DNA of 64,000 bases from an uncultured Victivallales bacterium. GTDB taxonomy: Bacteria; Verrucomicrobiota; Lentisphaeria; Victivallales; UBA1829. The position numbers and the translations under genes were made by a program. How positions within the stretch are numbered: position 1 is the first letter of the stretch; each line of letters begins with the position of its first letter. Location of the stretch: assembly GCA_944391115.1 (NCBI GenBank), contig CALXSJ010000007.1, positions 1 through 64,000 of the forward strand. The letters run 5' to 3'. The notes below the pieces were generated by a model. That model was given only the letters and a program-made list of their open reading frames with translations. It made no database searches and had not been told where the DNA came from. Shown piece by piece: positions 53,775 to 62,915 of this stretch.

Positions 53775-53908
53775 GGTGCGATGCTCTGCATCGCAGAAAT
53801 TGCTTCGTGCAGGACTGTCAGTCCTGCCGCGGTCCAGCTGCGCAAGCTGGTCGCCGGAGGCGAAATTCCCGATCCGAGCGTTTGCTCTGCACCGGGGTGG
53901 TTCATTCC
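53775..53908. repeat. tandem-hairpin repeat element (copy 3, intact)
   Basis: Five hairpins in a row: GCGATGC/GCATCGC; GCAGGACT/AGTCCTGC with 3-nt loop; CCAGCT/AGCTGG with loop GCGCA; TCGCC/GGCGA; GAGC/GCTC. An outer pair GGTGC (53775-53779)/GCACC (53889-53893) can close the set into one branched structure. Shares flanks and loop sizes with the element at 1-82 (minus strand) and blocks with 18463-18600. The surrounding 361-nt gap (53620-53980) has no gene. Confidence 0.75.
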
Positions 53909-53980
53909 CGAACATGACAACCTTGACGCACGAGAATTGGAGTTTTTAACAGAGAAAAGCCAATCTTTTGGAAATGGCTC

Positions 53981-54553
53981 ATGAAAACTGTAATTTCATT
54001 TTTTTTATCGCTGAAGCACACTTTATCTAAATATCATTTTCTGATAAACATGATAATGTATAGTTTTGCTTCAGGGTATGTCTCCTTAATTGCTTTTGGA
54101 TGTAATGGCACAGTTCTAAGGTGCTCATCTATGATTGGACAAACAGGGGGAAAGATAGAGTCAGAAGGATATTTTGATAATAACAATCATTTTGTGAGGC
54201 ATGGTTGTTCGAAACATTGGAATGAAGAGGGAACATTGATTTTCAGAGCAAAATATACCCATGATGTCGTTGATGAATATGACAGCTTCTGGGCACATAC
54301 CAAAAAATACCAAACCCGGTATAAATATAAAAACGGAAATATTCAAGAAGCCTTTTTTTATGATCAAAACGGAAAATTAATTTTCCATGAATATTATAAA
54401 AATGGAAATGGTATTGATTACGGTCTTTTTCCTGATGGAAAAATAAATTGGAAGGTTAGAGTTGAAAATGGAGAAAAAAACGGCGAAATGATTTTTTATG
54501 ATGAAGATGGCAATATACAAATGAAATATATGTATGAAAAAGGAAAAAAATAA
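53981..54553 (+). CDS. AT-rich MORN-type (YwqK-like) repeat protein
   Basis: 190 residues. A hydrophobic N-terminal segment (about 20-42) is followed by MORN_2-type repeats: YFDNNNHF, WNEEGTLIFRAKY, YKNGNIQEAFFYDQNGKLIF, YKNGN, FPDGKINWKV, NGEKNGEMIFYDEDGNI. Such YwqK-like proteins are sometimes immunity partners of toxins; none is next to it. Base composition is strikingly AT-rich compared with every neighbour, which points to recent transfer. Possible promoter TTGACG-17-TTAACA at 53923-53951. No clear Shine-Dalgarno. Confidence 0.8.
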   Translation: MKTVISFFLSLKHTLSKYHFLINMIMYSFASGYVSLIAFGCNGTVLRCSSMIGQTGGKIESEGYFDNNNHFVRHGCSKHWNEEGTLIFRAKYTHDVVDEYDSFWAHTKKYQTRYKYKNGNIQEAFFYDQNGKLIFHEYYKNGNGIDYGLFPDGKINWKVRVENGEKNGEMIFYDEDGNIQMKYMYEKGKK

Positions 54554-54670
54554 CACCGTAAAAATTGATCAGGATTTTCTTAATATAATGAAATTTCTTG
54601 CTATTGAATAAATGATATATGAAAAACGTCTGATGTGGTATATCTTATTCCTGAAAAAACGGGGAAAAAC

Positions 54671-54811
54671 ATGCAGCAGGGAAGGTGTCATGGATGGAAA
54701 AACGGAAAACCCCTGGTCACAGAAGAAGTGAAGAACGGGCAGTTCTCCGATGATTTCCCCGGGTATTCACGCCATGTTTACAAACTGAAACTCAAACGGC
54801 GGACGCCATGA
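54671..54811 (+). pseudogene. C-terminal remnant of a larger (glycosidase-like) gene
   Basis: 46 codons with normal GC after the AT-rich gene. The end reads FSDDFPGYSRHVYKLKL, very like the extreme C-terminus of secreted glycoside hydrolases (a phrase of the type F..F.PY..HVY.L). Nothing upstream in frame continues the domain, so only the tail of a gene seems to be left. Its TGA overlaps the ATG of the next small frame. Confidence 0.5.
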
Positions 54812-54951
54812 TAAAACAAGCGGAGCAGGCGGAAGAGATGGATTCCCGGAACCGGAACGCGGAGAATTTTCTGGCGGGAATGGAGCTTTCCGGGAAAAAT
54901 CCGCTGTTTTCCGCTCCCGTGTTCCGGCATTGCACAAAGACTGACGCCTGA
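54808..54951 (+). CDS. 47-codon frame of unknown status, coupled by ATGA
   Basis: Starts at the ATGA overlap with the remnant at 54671-54811. Charged and unremarkable (residues such as NRNAENFLAGMELSG). It could be another fragment of the lost locus or chance. The rest of 54554-55093 has no supported gene: 54554-54670 is AT-rich, and 54952-55093 holds nothing clear. Confidence 0.25.
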   Translation: MIKQAEQAEEMDSRNRNAENFLAGMELSGKNPLFSAPVFRHCTKTDA

Positions 54952-55093
54952 TCCCGCGGAGTTGAGTGAATCCGGCCGGAGCTGCGGAAATTTGCGGAAT
55001 GCGCCGCTCCGGACCGTTCCTGATCCGGACCGCGGCTCTGTACCGGCGTTGAACAGGAAATTCCTTTTTTTCAACTTTTCATGGAAATTTCTC

Positions 55094-55122
55094 TTGACAA
55101 ACATACGGAATTTGCATATAAT
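55094..55122 (+). promoter_or_regulatory. consensus sigma70 promoter of the second GntR/LacI-type regulator
   Basis: Perfect TTGACA (55094-55099) and TATAAT (55117-55122) with a 17-nt spacer. The predicted start near 55129 puts the palindrome 55141-55152 at about +12 to +23. Confidence 0.8.
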
Positions 55123-55140
55123 ATATACAGGATTAATTAT

Positions 55141-55152
55141 TATACCGGTATA
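55141..55152. promoter_or_regulatory. 12-bp palindrome, candidate operator of the second regulator
   Basis: Perfect palindrome TATACCGGTATA ending 13 nt before the regulator ATG and touching its Shine-Dalgarno (AGGAAGAG). Its position matches the palindrome 19705-19716 of the first regulator, with a different sequence. Confidence 0.55.
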
Positions 55153-55165
55153 GGAAGAGCGTTTC

Positions 55166-56236
55166 ATGAAAAGCAAATATGAACAGGTTGCGGATTTCAT
55201 CGAGGAAAAGATCCGATCCGATTATCATAAAACAGGCGCTTACCTGCCGGGCGAACGCGTTCTTGCCGAAGAACTCGGAGTGAGCAGAATGACGCTCCGG
55301 GCCGGTTTGAACCTCCTGAAACAGAACGGGATCATTACACCGGAAAACGGAAAAGGCTACCGGATTGTCGGAGAACGTCCGGAACGGGTGAAAACATATC
55401 TTGTCGGATGTGTGTTTGCGGGAAGGAAAAATGAAGCGGCGACTTTTACGGCGGTTGCCGTCAATGAAATCTCGCGCACCCTTGAGAAGGACGGGTATCA
55501 CATGATCTACTCGTCGTCCGATGACAATGTCCGGCAGGAGGTCAGCAAAATCCGCCAGCTTCTCGACCGTGGAGTTGACGGTCTGATTGTCATGCCGGCA
55601 TACCGCTCCGGCGAAGGCGCGGAATGCAGGGACGAGCAAGGCAATTACGACTACCTGAAAACCTTATACGACGGCGGCCTGCCCGTTGTCATTGTGGACC
55701 GTTCCTATGCGGCAGGCGGCATTCCGTGCGTCTGCAACGACGACAGGCGCGGCGAGTACAAGGCGGCGGAATATTTCATCCGGAAGGGATATCGCGATGT
55801 TGTCGCCTTTCTGCCCGCCGGAAACCGGGTCGCGAAACTGCGCCACAAGGGGTATATGGACGCTCTGCTGGATCATGGACTGGAACCCCGGATCTTTCCG
55901 TTCAACAGTTATGCCGATGAGAAATCCCAGCGCCGGGAGGCGGAAAAGTTCCTTGCCGCACTGCCTGGAAAATGCGCTGTCGTGACCGGCGGATACATGC
56001 CGGGGATTCTTTCCGGAATCGTAAATGATTCCCATTACAAAGGACCGGAACTGGAATGGATCGGTTATGATATTTCCCCTGCGGACATTCCGGGAGTCTG
56101 TGATCCGTACCCTTACATGAAACGGCCTCTGGCGGAAATCAGCCGGAAGGCCGGAGAAAAAATTATTGCGTTGCTGAATGGAGTCCGCTGCGGAAAGCTT
56201 GAGGAATTCATTGAACCGGAGATTGTCCTGCCTTGA
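55166..56236 (+). CDS. GntR-HTH / LacI-type ligand-binding hybrid regulator (second)
   Basis: 356 residues. GntR winged HTH at about 1-70 ([20 protein letters not shown], then [19 protein letters not shown] and GKGYRIVG), followed by a sugar-binding-protein-like domain from about 78 (YLVGCVFAG ... [17 protein letters not shown] ... [20 protein letters not shown]). It has the same architecture as the regulator at 18594-19691 but clearly different sequence. It heads the 56-64 kb glycan-type locus, which it probably represses; a perfect promoter and a leader palindrome suggest autoregulation. Confidence 0.92.
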   Translation: MKSKYEQVADFIEEKIRSDYHKTGAYLPGERVLAEELGVSRMTLRAGLNLLKQNGIITPENGKGYRIVGERPERVKTYLVGCVFAGRKNEAATFTAVAVNEISRTLEKDGYHMIYSSSDDNVRQEVSKIRQLLDRGVDGLIVMPAYRSGEGAECRDEQGNYDYLKTLYDGGLPVVIVDRSYAAGGIPCVCNDDRRGEYKAAEYFIRKGYRDVVAFLPAGNRVAKLRHKGYMDALLDHGLEPRIFPFNSYADEKSQRREAEKFLAALPGKCAVVTGGYMPGILSGIVNDSHYKGPELEWIGYDISPADIPGVCDPYPYMKRPLAEISRKAGEKIIALLNGVRCGKLEEFIEPEIVLP

Positions 56237-56361
56237 ATAGCTCCTGCGTTTGCGGATCGCTGGCAGGATTGGCTTATGAAACATTCGGAATATGGAAAAA
56301 ATACGGAAACAGGGAGAGTTTCAGGATGAAAACAGATCGGAAAGGATGGAGGTGTTCGCCT

Positions 56362-56991
56362 ATGAAAAAATTCACTCTTATTGAACTTCTGATTGTAATA
56401 GCGATCATAGCGATCCTTGCTTCCATGCTGCTTCCTGCCCTTCAGAAAGCGCGTGACAAGGCAAAAAGCACGCAATGCGTTTCGAACCTGAAACAGCTTG
56501 GTGTGATTGTTTCCCATTATTCCCTGGATTACAATGACTATCTGTTTGCCGCTTACGACGGCAGGAATCCCTGGTATCTCAATCTGCCGGAGTGGAAATA
56601 TATTCCGAAAACAACCGTGAAACGGAAACTTTACGCGACTTATACCAGTCTGCTCTGTCCGCTGGAACCGGAAGGCTACACCACGGACTTCGTCGCGAAT
56701 CAGTATCTCTTTACAACCACAACTGCCGGCTATCGCCGGATTTCCAAACTGAGATGGCCTTCCAGGGTTGGTTGTATGGTCGACGGCGCCATTGTCGGCA
56801 CGGTGGGTCGTTACTATTTTGCCGTTGCAGGGAGCAACGGATATGATTCGGCATTCAATTTCATCCGGCACGGGACAAATCGTTTCAACGTTCTTTACGG
56901 AGATCTCCACGTCGCCCTGATGAGCCGCATGGAACTCATCACCGGAACGAACTTCCAGTATTTCATGGCGTATGATGCACTGTATCAGTAA
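56362..56991 (+). CDS. prepilin-type (type II pseudopilin-like) protein in the second glycan locus
   Basis: 209 residues from the ATG at 56362, which has GGAGGT 8 nt upstream; earlier in-frame ATGs (56326, 56233) have weaker support and the last overlaps the regulator. It begins [19 protein letters not shown], a prepilin helix with Lys, not Gly, before Phe, then [15 protein letters not shown] and [10 protein letters not shown]. The C-terminal [12 protein letters not shown] block matches the H-X9-DG class. Cleavage by a normal prepilin peptidase is uncertain without Gly-1. No assembly genes nearby. Confidence 0.9.
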   Translation: MKKFTLIELLIVIAIIAILASMLLPALQKARDKAKSTQCVSNLKQLGVIVSHYSLDYNDYLFAAYDGRNPWYLNLPEWKYIPKTTVKRKLYATYTSLLCPLEPEGYTTDFVANQYLFTTTTAGYRRISKLRWPSRVGCMVDGAIVGTVGRYYFAVAGSNGYDSAFNFIRHGTNRFNVLYGDLHVALMSRMELITGTNFQYFMAYDALYQ

Positions 56992-57018
56992 AGCCCAAGC
57001 AGAATTCTGCGAACGATC

Positions 57019-58398
57019 ATGAACAATGCAATGACATCCAAGGCTTCAGGAACTGCGGTTCCGCTCTGTTCCGGCAAGCCGGAAAGCGTGATGCGGCAGT
57101 TTCCGGATGCTTCTGCTTCCTTCCGCCAGAACATTTCCGAACAGCTTCGTGTGCGCGCCTTCCAGTTTGAGGAAATTGTCGAACGCCGCCTGATTGATGC
57201 AAATGGAATTCCGCGATCGGCGCTGATCAGAGGCACCATGAAGCCGTTTCCGGAAGGATATTTTGCCGGCGGATCGCACGACTATCTGAAAGTGAAAGGC
57301 TATGAACACATTGATTATGCGGGGATGTTCAACTATGAAAATTCCGGCATGGTGATGGGGGAACTTCTTTCCGCAATGTGCGCCCGCTACCGGGCTTCGG
57401 GCGATGAGGAGGCCCGGAGAAAGGCGGCGCGGATCTTTGCCGCCGTCCGGCAGATCTATGAGATGTCGCAGCGGATTGCGAAAGGTTTTTTCTGCAAACC
57501 ATGGGCTGGCAGGCTTTCCGATGAAATATCCTCCGATCAGTGCCTGTATATTCTCTTCGCATTGAACGAATACTACCCGCTCGCCTCGGAACGGGAACAG
57601 AAACAGATTTGCGAAATGACGGAGGGAATCGCCTCGTTCTGGATGACGGCGGACTACACATACAAGTATTACGGGCATACGCTCCGCTGGCAGAAGTGCC
57701 GTTTTCTGATCTTTCTGGCGCTTGCATACAAATATTCCGGCAGGAGGATTTTTCTGGAGGAATTCCGCAGCCTGGAAGCGGAGAAGGATGTCCGCGCGGA
57801 AACGCCTTTCCATGCAACCATGGACATCAGGGGGGAATGGCGTCCGGAATGGGAGAAGACAATCGGGAAGCAGCTTCTGCGGCAGTCCAGTCCGTCCGTG
57901 CTGTCCGCCGCGCTGTCGGTCATTCCCCTGCTGGAAGCCCCGTATGCGGACCGGGATTTTTATTTGGAAAAACTCCGGAAAATCATAGATTTCGGACGCT
58001 GCAGCCTGGCGCCGGACGCTTCCACATACGGGTATCTGCTTTGTGACCGGGCTACCGGCGTAATGAAGCCTCTGGACCGGATTGTCCAGTATCATCCGGA
58101 TCCTCAGTGGCATTTTCTGGGATTTGTCGCGCCCTACCGCTGCGGTGGAATGGGCGGAGCGATGTTCGCCGCGGCCGCGCAGAATGCGGCGCATCTGTTT
58201 TCCGATACGTGGATTGCCTCGGCGACCCGGGATATTCTGATGAAACTGCATGCGGAACGCCTGACCTGGTTTGACGATCCGGATGGCATTTTCCCGCCGG
58301 AGCTCCGCTGGATGACGGATGTGTTCAGCGGAGATGCCGTCGGTTCCTGGCTGTGGGCTTACTGGAAATCTGTGGAACGGGGAGGTTTCGGAAAATGA
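57019..58398 (+). CDS. cytosolic helical (toroid-like) protein of the second glycan locus
   Basis: 459 residues, no signal peptide. Repeated helical pairs with many aromatics (about 70-440: SDQCLYILFALNEYYPLA, SFWMTADYTYKYYGHTLRW, LIFLALAYKYSGR) suggest an alpha/alpha-toroid as in GH88/GH105-like or epimerase-like enzymes; no catalytic motif is recognised. No Shine-Dalgarno is obvious, and a 12-bp palindrome GCAGAATTCTGC (56999-57010) lies just before the ATG. The next gene overlaps by ATGA. Confidence 0.65.
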   Translation: MNNAMTSKASGTAVPLCSGKPESVMRQFPDASASFRQNISEQLRVRAFQFEEIVERRLIDANGIPRSALIRGTMKPFPEGYFAGGSHDYLKVKGYEHIDYAGMFNYENSGMVMGELLSAMCARYRASGDEEARRKAARIFAAVRQIYEMSQRIAKGFFCKPWAGRLSDEISSDQCLYILFALNEYYPLASEREQKQICEMTEGIASFWMTADYTYKYYGHTLRWQKCRFLIFLALAYKYSGRRIFLEEFRSLEAEKDVRAETPFHATMDIRGEWRPEWEKTIGKQLLRQSSPSVLSAALSVIPLLEAPYADRDFYLEKLRKIIDFGRCSLAPDASTYGYLLCDRATGVMKPLDRIVQYHPDPQWHFLGFVAPYRCGGMGGAMFAAAAQNAAHLFSDTWIASATRDILMKLHAERLTWFDDPDGIFPPELRWMTDVFSGDAVGSWLWAYWKSVERGGFGK

Positions 58399-60947
58399 AA
58401 AAAGGTTATGGAATCGGGTTTTCCGCCCTTGTGCTCTGTCTCACCGGCATTCCCGCGGCGGAATGTTCCGGCGGAATGGTGCTGGCTGAAAACGGGAAGG
58501 CGCGCATGTGTGTGGTCGCAGACACTGCGGAAATGAATCGGATCTATCCGGCGGTCTATCCCTGCAAACTGTTCGAGACGGCAGTCAATGATTTCAAGAA
58601 ACATCTTTCGCTGGCGACCGGCGGCGATTTTTCCGCCGGGGGCGAACATGCCGGAGGACGTATTTTACTCGGACGCGCGGCTCTTACGACGGACGGGCTC
58701 CGGAAAGAAGCGGCCGCGCTTCCCTACGGAGCTTACGTCATCCGGAGCAGGGGAAAGGATCTGCTGATCTTCGGCGGGGAGATGACCGGGACGGTGAACG
58801 GAATGTATGCCTTTCTCCGTGACGGCCTCGGAATCGAATTCATGGGAGCGGATGAACGCTTTCACATCATCCCCGAACGCGGAAATGTCATTCTTGATGA
58901 CTGGAATGAAACCAAAGTCCCCTCCTACCGCTACCGTGATTTCAGCGGATATTACACGCCGGGAAACGAAGGGTATCTCTGGGGCGTCCGGATGGGGAAT
59001 TTCGTCCTGAACAACCAGAATAATTTCAGTGCGAATCACTCCTTTTACAGACTGTTTCCCGGATCGCGCTATGCAAAAGAGCATCCGGAATATTATGCGC
59101 TGTCCGGCGGCGTGCGGAAAGTGCCCGCGGACAGCCGGGACATGAACTGGCAGGTCTGCCTTTCCAATCCGGAAGTCGCCGCCATCGCACTCAATGCGGC
59201 GAAAAACTATTTCCGGGGCGATCGTCTGCGCCGGGTTTTTGAACTGGTTCCCAATGACAACTATTCTTTCTGCCGCTGCGACGGATGCCGGGCGCTCCAG
59301 CCGGTGCGTCCGGAGTCGAACGACTGCTTTACGGACGTCTATACCGCATTTGCCAGCCGCATCGCGGCGGAAATCGCAAAAGAATTTCCCGACCGTTTCA
59401 TCGGGATCATAGCATACGCGGCGACGGAGCGTTTCCCGCTGAAGAAAATCGCGCCGAACCTTTTTGTCGTCTTCTCCCCGGATCATTCGCAATTCTATGA
59501 TCCTGTCTATCGGGAGCGCGAACTGGAAAATCTGAGAGGCTGGCGGGAAAAATCCGCAAAGGAAAATCCCTGCGGATGGCATGCCTACACCTCGCTCTGT
59601 TCCATCGCGCCGCGTTATTATCCGCACAGTTTTGCCGAAACGTTGAAAAAAATGTATTCCGAATACAACGTCATCAGCTTTCTCGGCGACGGCTGCGCAG
59701 CATTCTGGCCGTGGGCGGGGCCGCAGAATTATCTGATCGCGCGCTTGCTCTGGGACACCTCGCTGGATGTGGAAGAATTGCTGAATCATTATTTTGTGAG
59801 CTTGTACGGGCCGGCGGCAAGAGAGATCCGCGCCTTTTACGATCTTCTGGAAAAACGCTATGCCGCGCCGCGTTCCGGCGGGGTCTGGCTGAAGGATCAC
59901 AATACGCTCTCCGCGTTTGAAATCTACTCCGCGGAGGACGCGGCCGCACTGCGGGAGCATCTGCGCAAGGCCGGAAAGGCGGCCGCCGGACGGGAAAAAA
60001 TTGCCGTCAGAGTCCGTTTCCTGACGGAAAAAATGGATGTTGTACTGAAAATGATGGAGGTGTTTCAGCTTGCCGGACGGAATGCGGAAGCGCCGGATGC
60101 GGCGGAACTGGCATACTGTGTTTCCGTGATGAACCGCGTCGAGGCGGAGTGGCGGAAGAGGATTCTGGCGGAACCGTCGCTTGGCGTTTACGCGTTTCAG
60201 AACTCGCGCCCCGGATTTGACTACACGGAACTTGTGCGGAAACTGTGGCACTTGGACGTCGGGGCAAAGATCGCGGACGGCATTGCGAAACTTTCGAAAA
60301 TGCAAGGCTCGGATTCCGTTCGCGCATTGCGCAGGAGCTTTGAAACAGATGCGCTGCGCCGTGCCATGCTGGGGCTTGCTTCCGGCGGATACCGCTGCGG
60401 GGAAAATCTTCTGCGGAATCCGGGATTTGAGGACGCCGGTCCGGAGTTTCCCCGTGGCGTGGACTGGATTTCCAGCGGTGCGCGGAACTGGGCCGCATGG
60501 CACGCTTCCAGCTCCACGGCATCGGGCATTTCAGGAGAATGGAGCTGTTCCGGCGGAAAAGCCGCGTTTCTCCAGGAAAAAGGGGGATGTCTGATCTCCT
60601 CTCCGGCTGCCCTGGACTTGTCCGACGGGAGAAGAATCTTCCATGCGGAAGTTTCCGTCCGCCGTAGCTCGGAAAACGGAATTGTGAAAATCCGCATGGT
60701 CTGGTACGACCGGAACGGGAACATGCTCTTTCCGATTGAGTCGGAGTCGCGTCCGGCCCGGAAGACCGGCGAATGGGAACGGCTTGCCGTGACGGGAGAA
60801 GCGCCGGAAAAAGCGGCCTCCTGCTCCCTGTTCCTCTCCGCGGAAACGCTGCATGGCAGCCGGGTGTGGTTTGACGAGGCCTCATTCCGGAAAGTGGCTC
60901 CGGAGAAGAACGCCGGAGCGGTTCCCGTGCGCGGCACGGCAGATTGA
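58395..60947 (+). CDS. secreted DUF4838-type protein with C-terminal carbohydrate-binding-like domain
   Basis: 850 residues from the ATG at 58395 (ATGA overlap, GGGGAGG upstream). Signal peptide (FSALVLCLTGIPAA), an N-terminal alpha/beta domain like those before GH67/GH84-type barrels (about 30-185, ILLGRAAL and GTVNGMYAFLRDGLGIEFM), then a DUF4838 barrel (about 200-480) with FSGYY, FELVPNDNYSFCRCDGCRAL, GIIAYAATERFPLKKIAPN and FVVFSPDHSQF. From about 690 a beta-sandwich (LLRNPGFEDAGPEFP) resembles CBM_4_9 modules. DUF4838 proteins are widely assumed to be glycosidases; substrate unknown. Confidence 0.85.
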   Translation: MKKGYGIGFSALVLCLTGIPAAECSGGMVLAENGKARMCVVADTAEMNRIYPAVYPCKLFETAVNDFKKHLSLATGGDFSAGGEHAGGRILLGRAALTTDGLRKEAAALPYGAYVIRSRGKDLLIFGGEMTGTVNGMYAFLRDGLGIEFMGADERFHIIPERGNVILDDWNETKVPSYRYRDFSGYYTPGNEGYLWGVRMGNFVLNNQNNFSANHSFYRLFPGSRYAKEHPEYYALSGGVRKVPADSRDMNWQVCLSNPEVAAIALNAAKNYFRGDRLRRVFELVPNDNYSFCRCDGCRALQPVRPESNDCFTDVYTAFASRIAAEIAKEFPDRFIGIIAYAATERFPLKKIAPNLFVVFSPDHSQFYDPVYRERELENLRGWREKSAKENPCGWHAYTSLCSIAPRYYPHSFAETLKKMYSEYNVISFLGDGCAAFWPWAGPQNYLIARLLWDTSLDVEELLNHYFVSLYGPAAREIRAFYDLLEKRYAAPRSGGVWLKDHNTLSAFEIYSAEDAAALREHLRKAGKAAAGREKIAVRVRFLTEKMDVVLKMMEVFQLAGRNAEAPDAAELAYCVSVMNRVEAEWRKRILAEPSLGVYAFQNSRPGFDYTELVRKLWHLDVGAKIADGIAKLSKMQGSDSVRALRRSFETDALRRAMLGLASGGYRCGENLLRNPGFEDAGPEFPRGVDWISSGARNWAAWHASSSTASGISGEWSCSGGKAAFLQEKGGCLISSPAALDLSDGRRIFHAEVSVRRSSENGIVKIRMVWYDRNGNMLFPIESESRPARKTGEWERLAVTGEAPEKAASCSLFLSAETLHGSRVWFDEASFRKVAPEKNAGAVPVRGTAD

Positions 60948-60977
60948 TATCAGGAAAAAGATACAGAAGGAACAGGG

Positions 60978-62915
60978 ATGATGAATCACCCGGAAGCATT
61001 CAGGAAATGCCATTGGAACGCAGAGGAAAGGGAGTATCGGTTTTCCACGGCGGAGGATGGAGCAATCTCGGCTTCGGCCAGTCTGGAGCTGCAGTTCGAC
61101 GACCGGTCCTGCGAGGAAGAACTGATGGCGGAGGAAAGCGGAGATGTGCATATGGAAAACGCCTTCGCCGAAGCTGCCATTTGCAACGAAGTCAACCAGG
61201 AATACGACATTCTGCGCCAGACGGTCCGGATTCAAGCCCGTCGGAATGGAGTTCTGCGGGGGCGCTACACCATAACGCTCCGCGGCACTTCCGGCATGGA
61301 GGTTTATCTTCCGATGCACTGGGGATATCTCGGGAAGGCTTCGGACATGCCGGATGTGGATACCACTTATCCGCATTATACCTGGATGGAAGGCTACAAG
61401 AACCAGTTGCGGACGCCGGTGCTCTGCGCGTGGTGCGGCGGGTATTGTTTCACCGTTGCCGCGCTGGGACCGTATCCGGCGCATATCCTTGTGGAAAAAC
61501 TGTGCGGCGGCGTCCGTTTTGTCCTTGTCGCGGACCGGCCCCGAATCGGTCCGGACATCTGTGAAAGCAGTCCGGAAATGGCTCCCGGAGAGGAGCTGAG
61601 CCTGCAAGTCTATCTCGATCTCCGGAAGGGAGACTGGCGGTCCGGGGTGAAACACTGGATGCGTTATTTTCTCTCTGCCGTTGCAAAAGATGACGCGCCT
61701 CCGCCGGAATGGACGAAACATGTCCGGATGTTCTGGTGCAAGTGGGACAAAATCGGGAAGAGTGACATTGACGAGATGGCCGCTCTCGGCGTGGAGCTTC
61801 TGGAGGTGCATCCGTTTACCGAACCGGAACCCGACATCATCGCCTATGCCCATGAAAAAGGATTGCGGATTCTGCTGGAACATTATCTGCTTTCCTTTTA
61901 TGAACCGGTCCGTCAGGATCATCTGAATCTCGCCGACGGCATGGATGATCCGCAGATACTGAAAGCCTCTCTCGCCATGGCGGAGCGTCATCCGGACTGG
62001 TGTGCCCTGGACCATGACGGGAAACGCTTCGGCGGCAGCAGCGAGGGCGGTTCCTATGTGCACATGGATCCCAATGTCGAGGCATTCCGCCGTGCAAAAG
62101 TGGAGGAAGCCGTGGAAGCCGTGAAACGCGGATACGACGGCATCCGCTACGACAATGCGCTGGTTCTGGAGTGTCATTCGACCCTCCATGAACACACCAT
62201 GACCTATGCCCATGCCGTCTCCCTGATGCTGCGGGAGATCCGCGACGCGGTCCGGAAGGTGAATCCGCAGGCTGTGGTTTTCATCAACAACGCCGGACCG
62301 GATCTGTATTCCGTTGCCGATCTGCACATGTATGAAAGCGGACTCAGCAGCGAAAGTTTCTTTTATGAGCAGGCGGGACGCGGCAAATTGAAGGCCTCCA
62401 GCTACGCAGGCGCGCATAACCGCCTGCTGACGGCAAAGGTTCTCTGGGAGTTCGCCGGAAAAAGATACTGCGTTCACGATTATCCCGTCAACACCGGCAA
62501 GGGCATTGGCGCCGCCTGGAGATCGGCCATCTTCACGCTGATGCACGACGGAATCTGCAGTTTCGGCGGTGCGATTGAAAACGTGGAGGGGTCGCGCCTG
62601 CCGGAATACCGGATTGCATCGGAACTGCTGACCGGACTCGGACACCCGCTCGGGGAAATCGTTTCCTCCGGCAATCTGGCATACCGCGTTTACGACTCCG
62701 GAACCATCCTGGTTCTGGAAACGAAGGGAATAAAAGGAACCGGAACGGTCTCCTGCGGTGCTCTTCCGCTCCGTGAGACGGCAGGATACGAACTGTCCTC
62801 CCGGATCAGCCATGCACTTCTCCGGAGGCTTTCCGCATCGGAACTGCGGAACGGAATCCCACTGGAGCTCATGCCGGATGGATATGAAGTTCTTCAGATT
62901 GGAACACCAGAATGA
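60978..62915 (+). CDS. cytosolic TIM-barrel glycosidase-like protein
   Basis: 645 residues, no signal peptide. An N-terminal beta-sandwich (about 1-225) is followed by a barrel (about 230-560): VRMFWCKWDKIGKSDIDEM, LLEVHPFTEPEPDIIAYAHEKG, GYDGIRYDNALVLECHS (an Asp at the strand-4 position of GH-A-like and GH31/36-like folds), VVFINNAGPDLY, then a C-terminal beta domain. Catalytic pair not proven. GAACAGGG precedes the ATG; 30 nt after the DUF4838 gene. Probably cleaves an imported oligosaccharide. Confidence 0.65.
   Translation: MMNHPEAFRKCHWNAEEREYRFSTAEDGAISASASLELQFDDRSCEEELMAEESGDVHMENAFAEAAICNEVNQEYDILRQTVRIQARRNGVLRGRYTITLRGTSGMEVYLPMHWGYLGKASDMPDVDTTYPHYTWMEGYKNQLRTPVLCAWCGGYCFTVAALGPYPAHILVEKLCGGVRFVLVADRPRIGPDICESSPEMAPGEELSLQVYLDLRKGDWRSGVKHWMRYFLSAVAKDDAPPPEWTKHVRMFWCKWDKIGKSDIDEMAALGVELLEVHPFTEPEPDIIAYAHEKGLRILLEHYLLSFYEPVRQDHLNLADGMDDPQILKASLAMAERHPDWCALDHDGKRFGGSSEGGSYVHMDPNVEAFRRAKVEEAVEAVKRGYDGIRYDNALVLECHSTLHEHTMTYAHAVSLMLREIRDAVRKVNPQAVVFINNAGPDLYSVADLHMYESGLSSESFFYEQAGRGKLKASSYAGAHNRLLTAKVLWEFAGKRYCVHDYPVNTGKGIGAAWRSAIFTLMHDGICSFGGAIENVEGSRLPEYRIASELLTGLGHPLGEIVSSGNLAYRVYDSGTILVLETKGIKGTGTVSCGALPLRETAGYELSSRISHALLRRLSASELRNGIPLELMPDGYEVLQIGTPE

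Noticed and set aside
56999-57010. Palindrome GCAGAATTCTGC before the gene at 57019 as a third operator
   Set aside because: One 12-bp palindrome near some start codon is expected by chance across this many genes, and it is not before a regulator gene; noted in the gene entry only.
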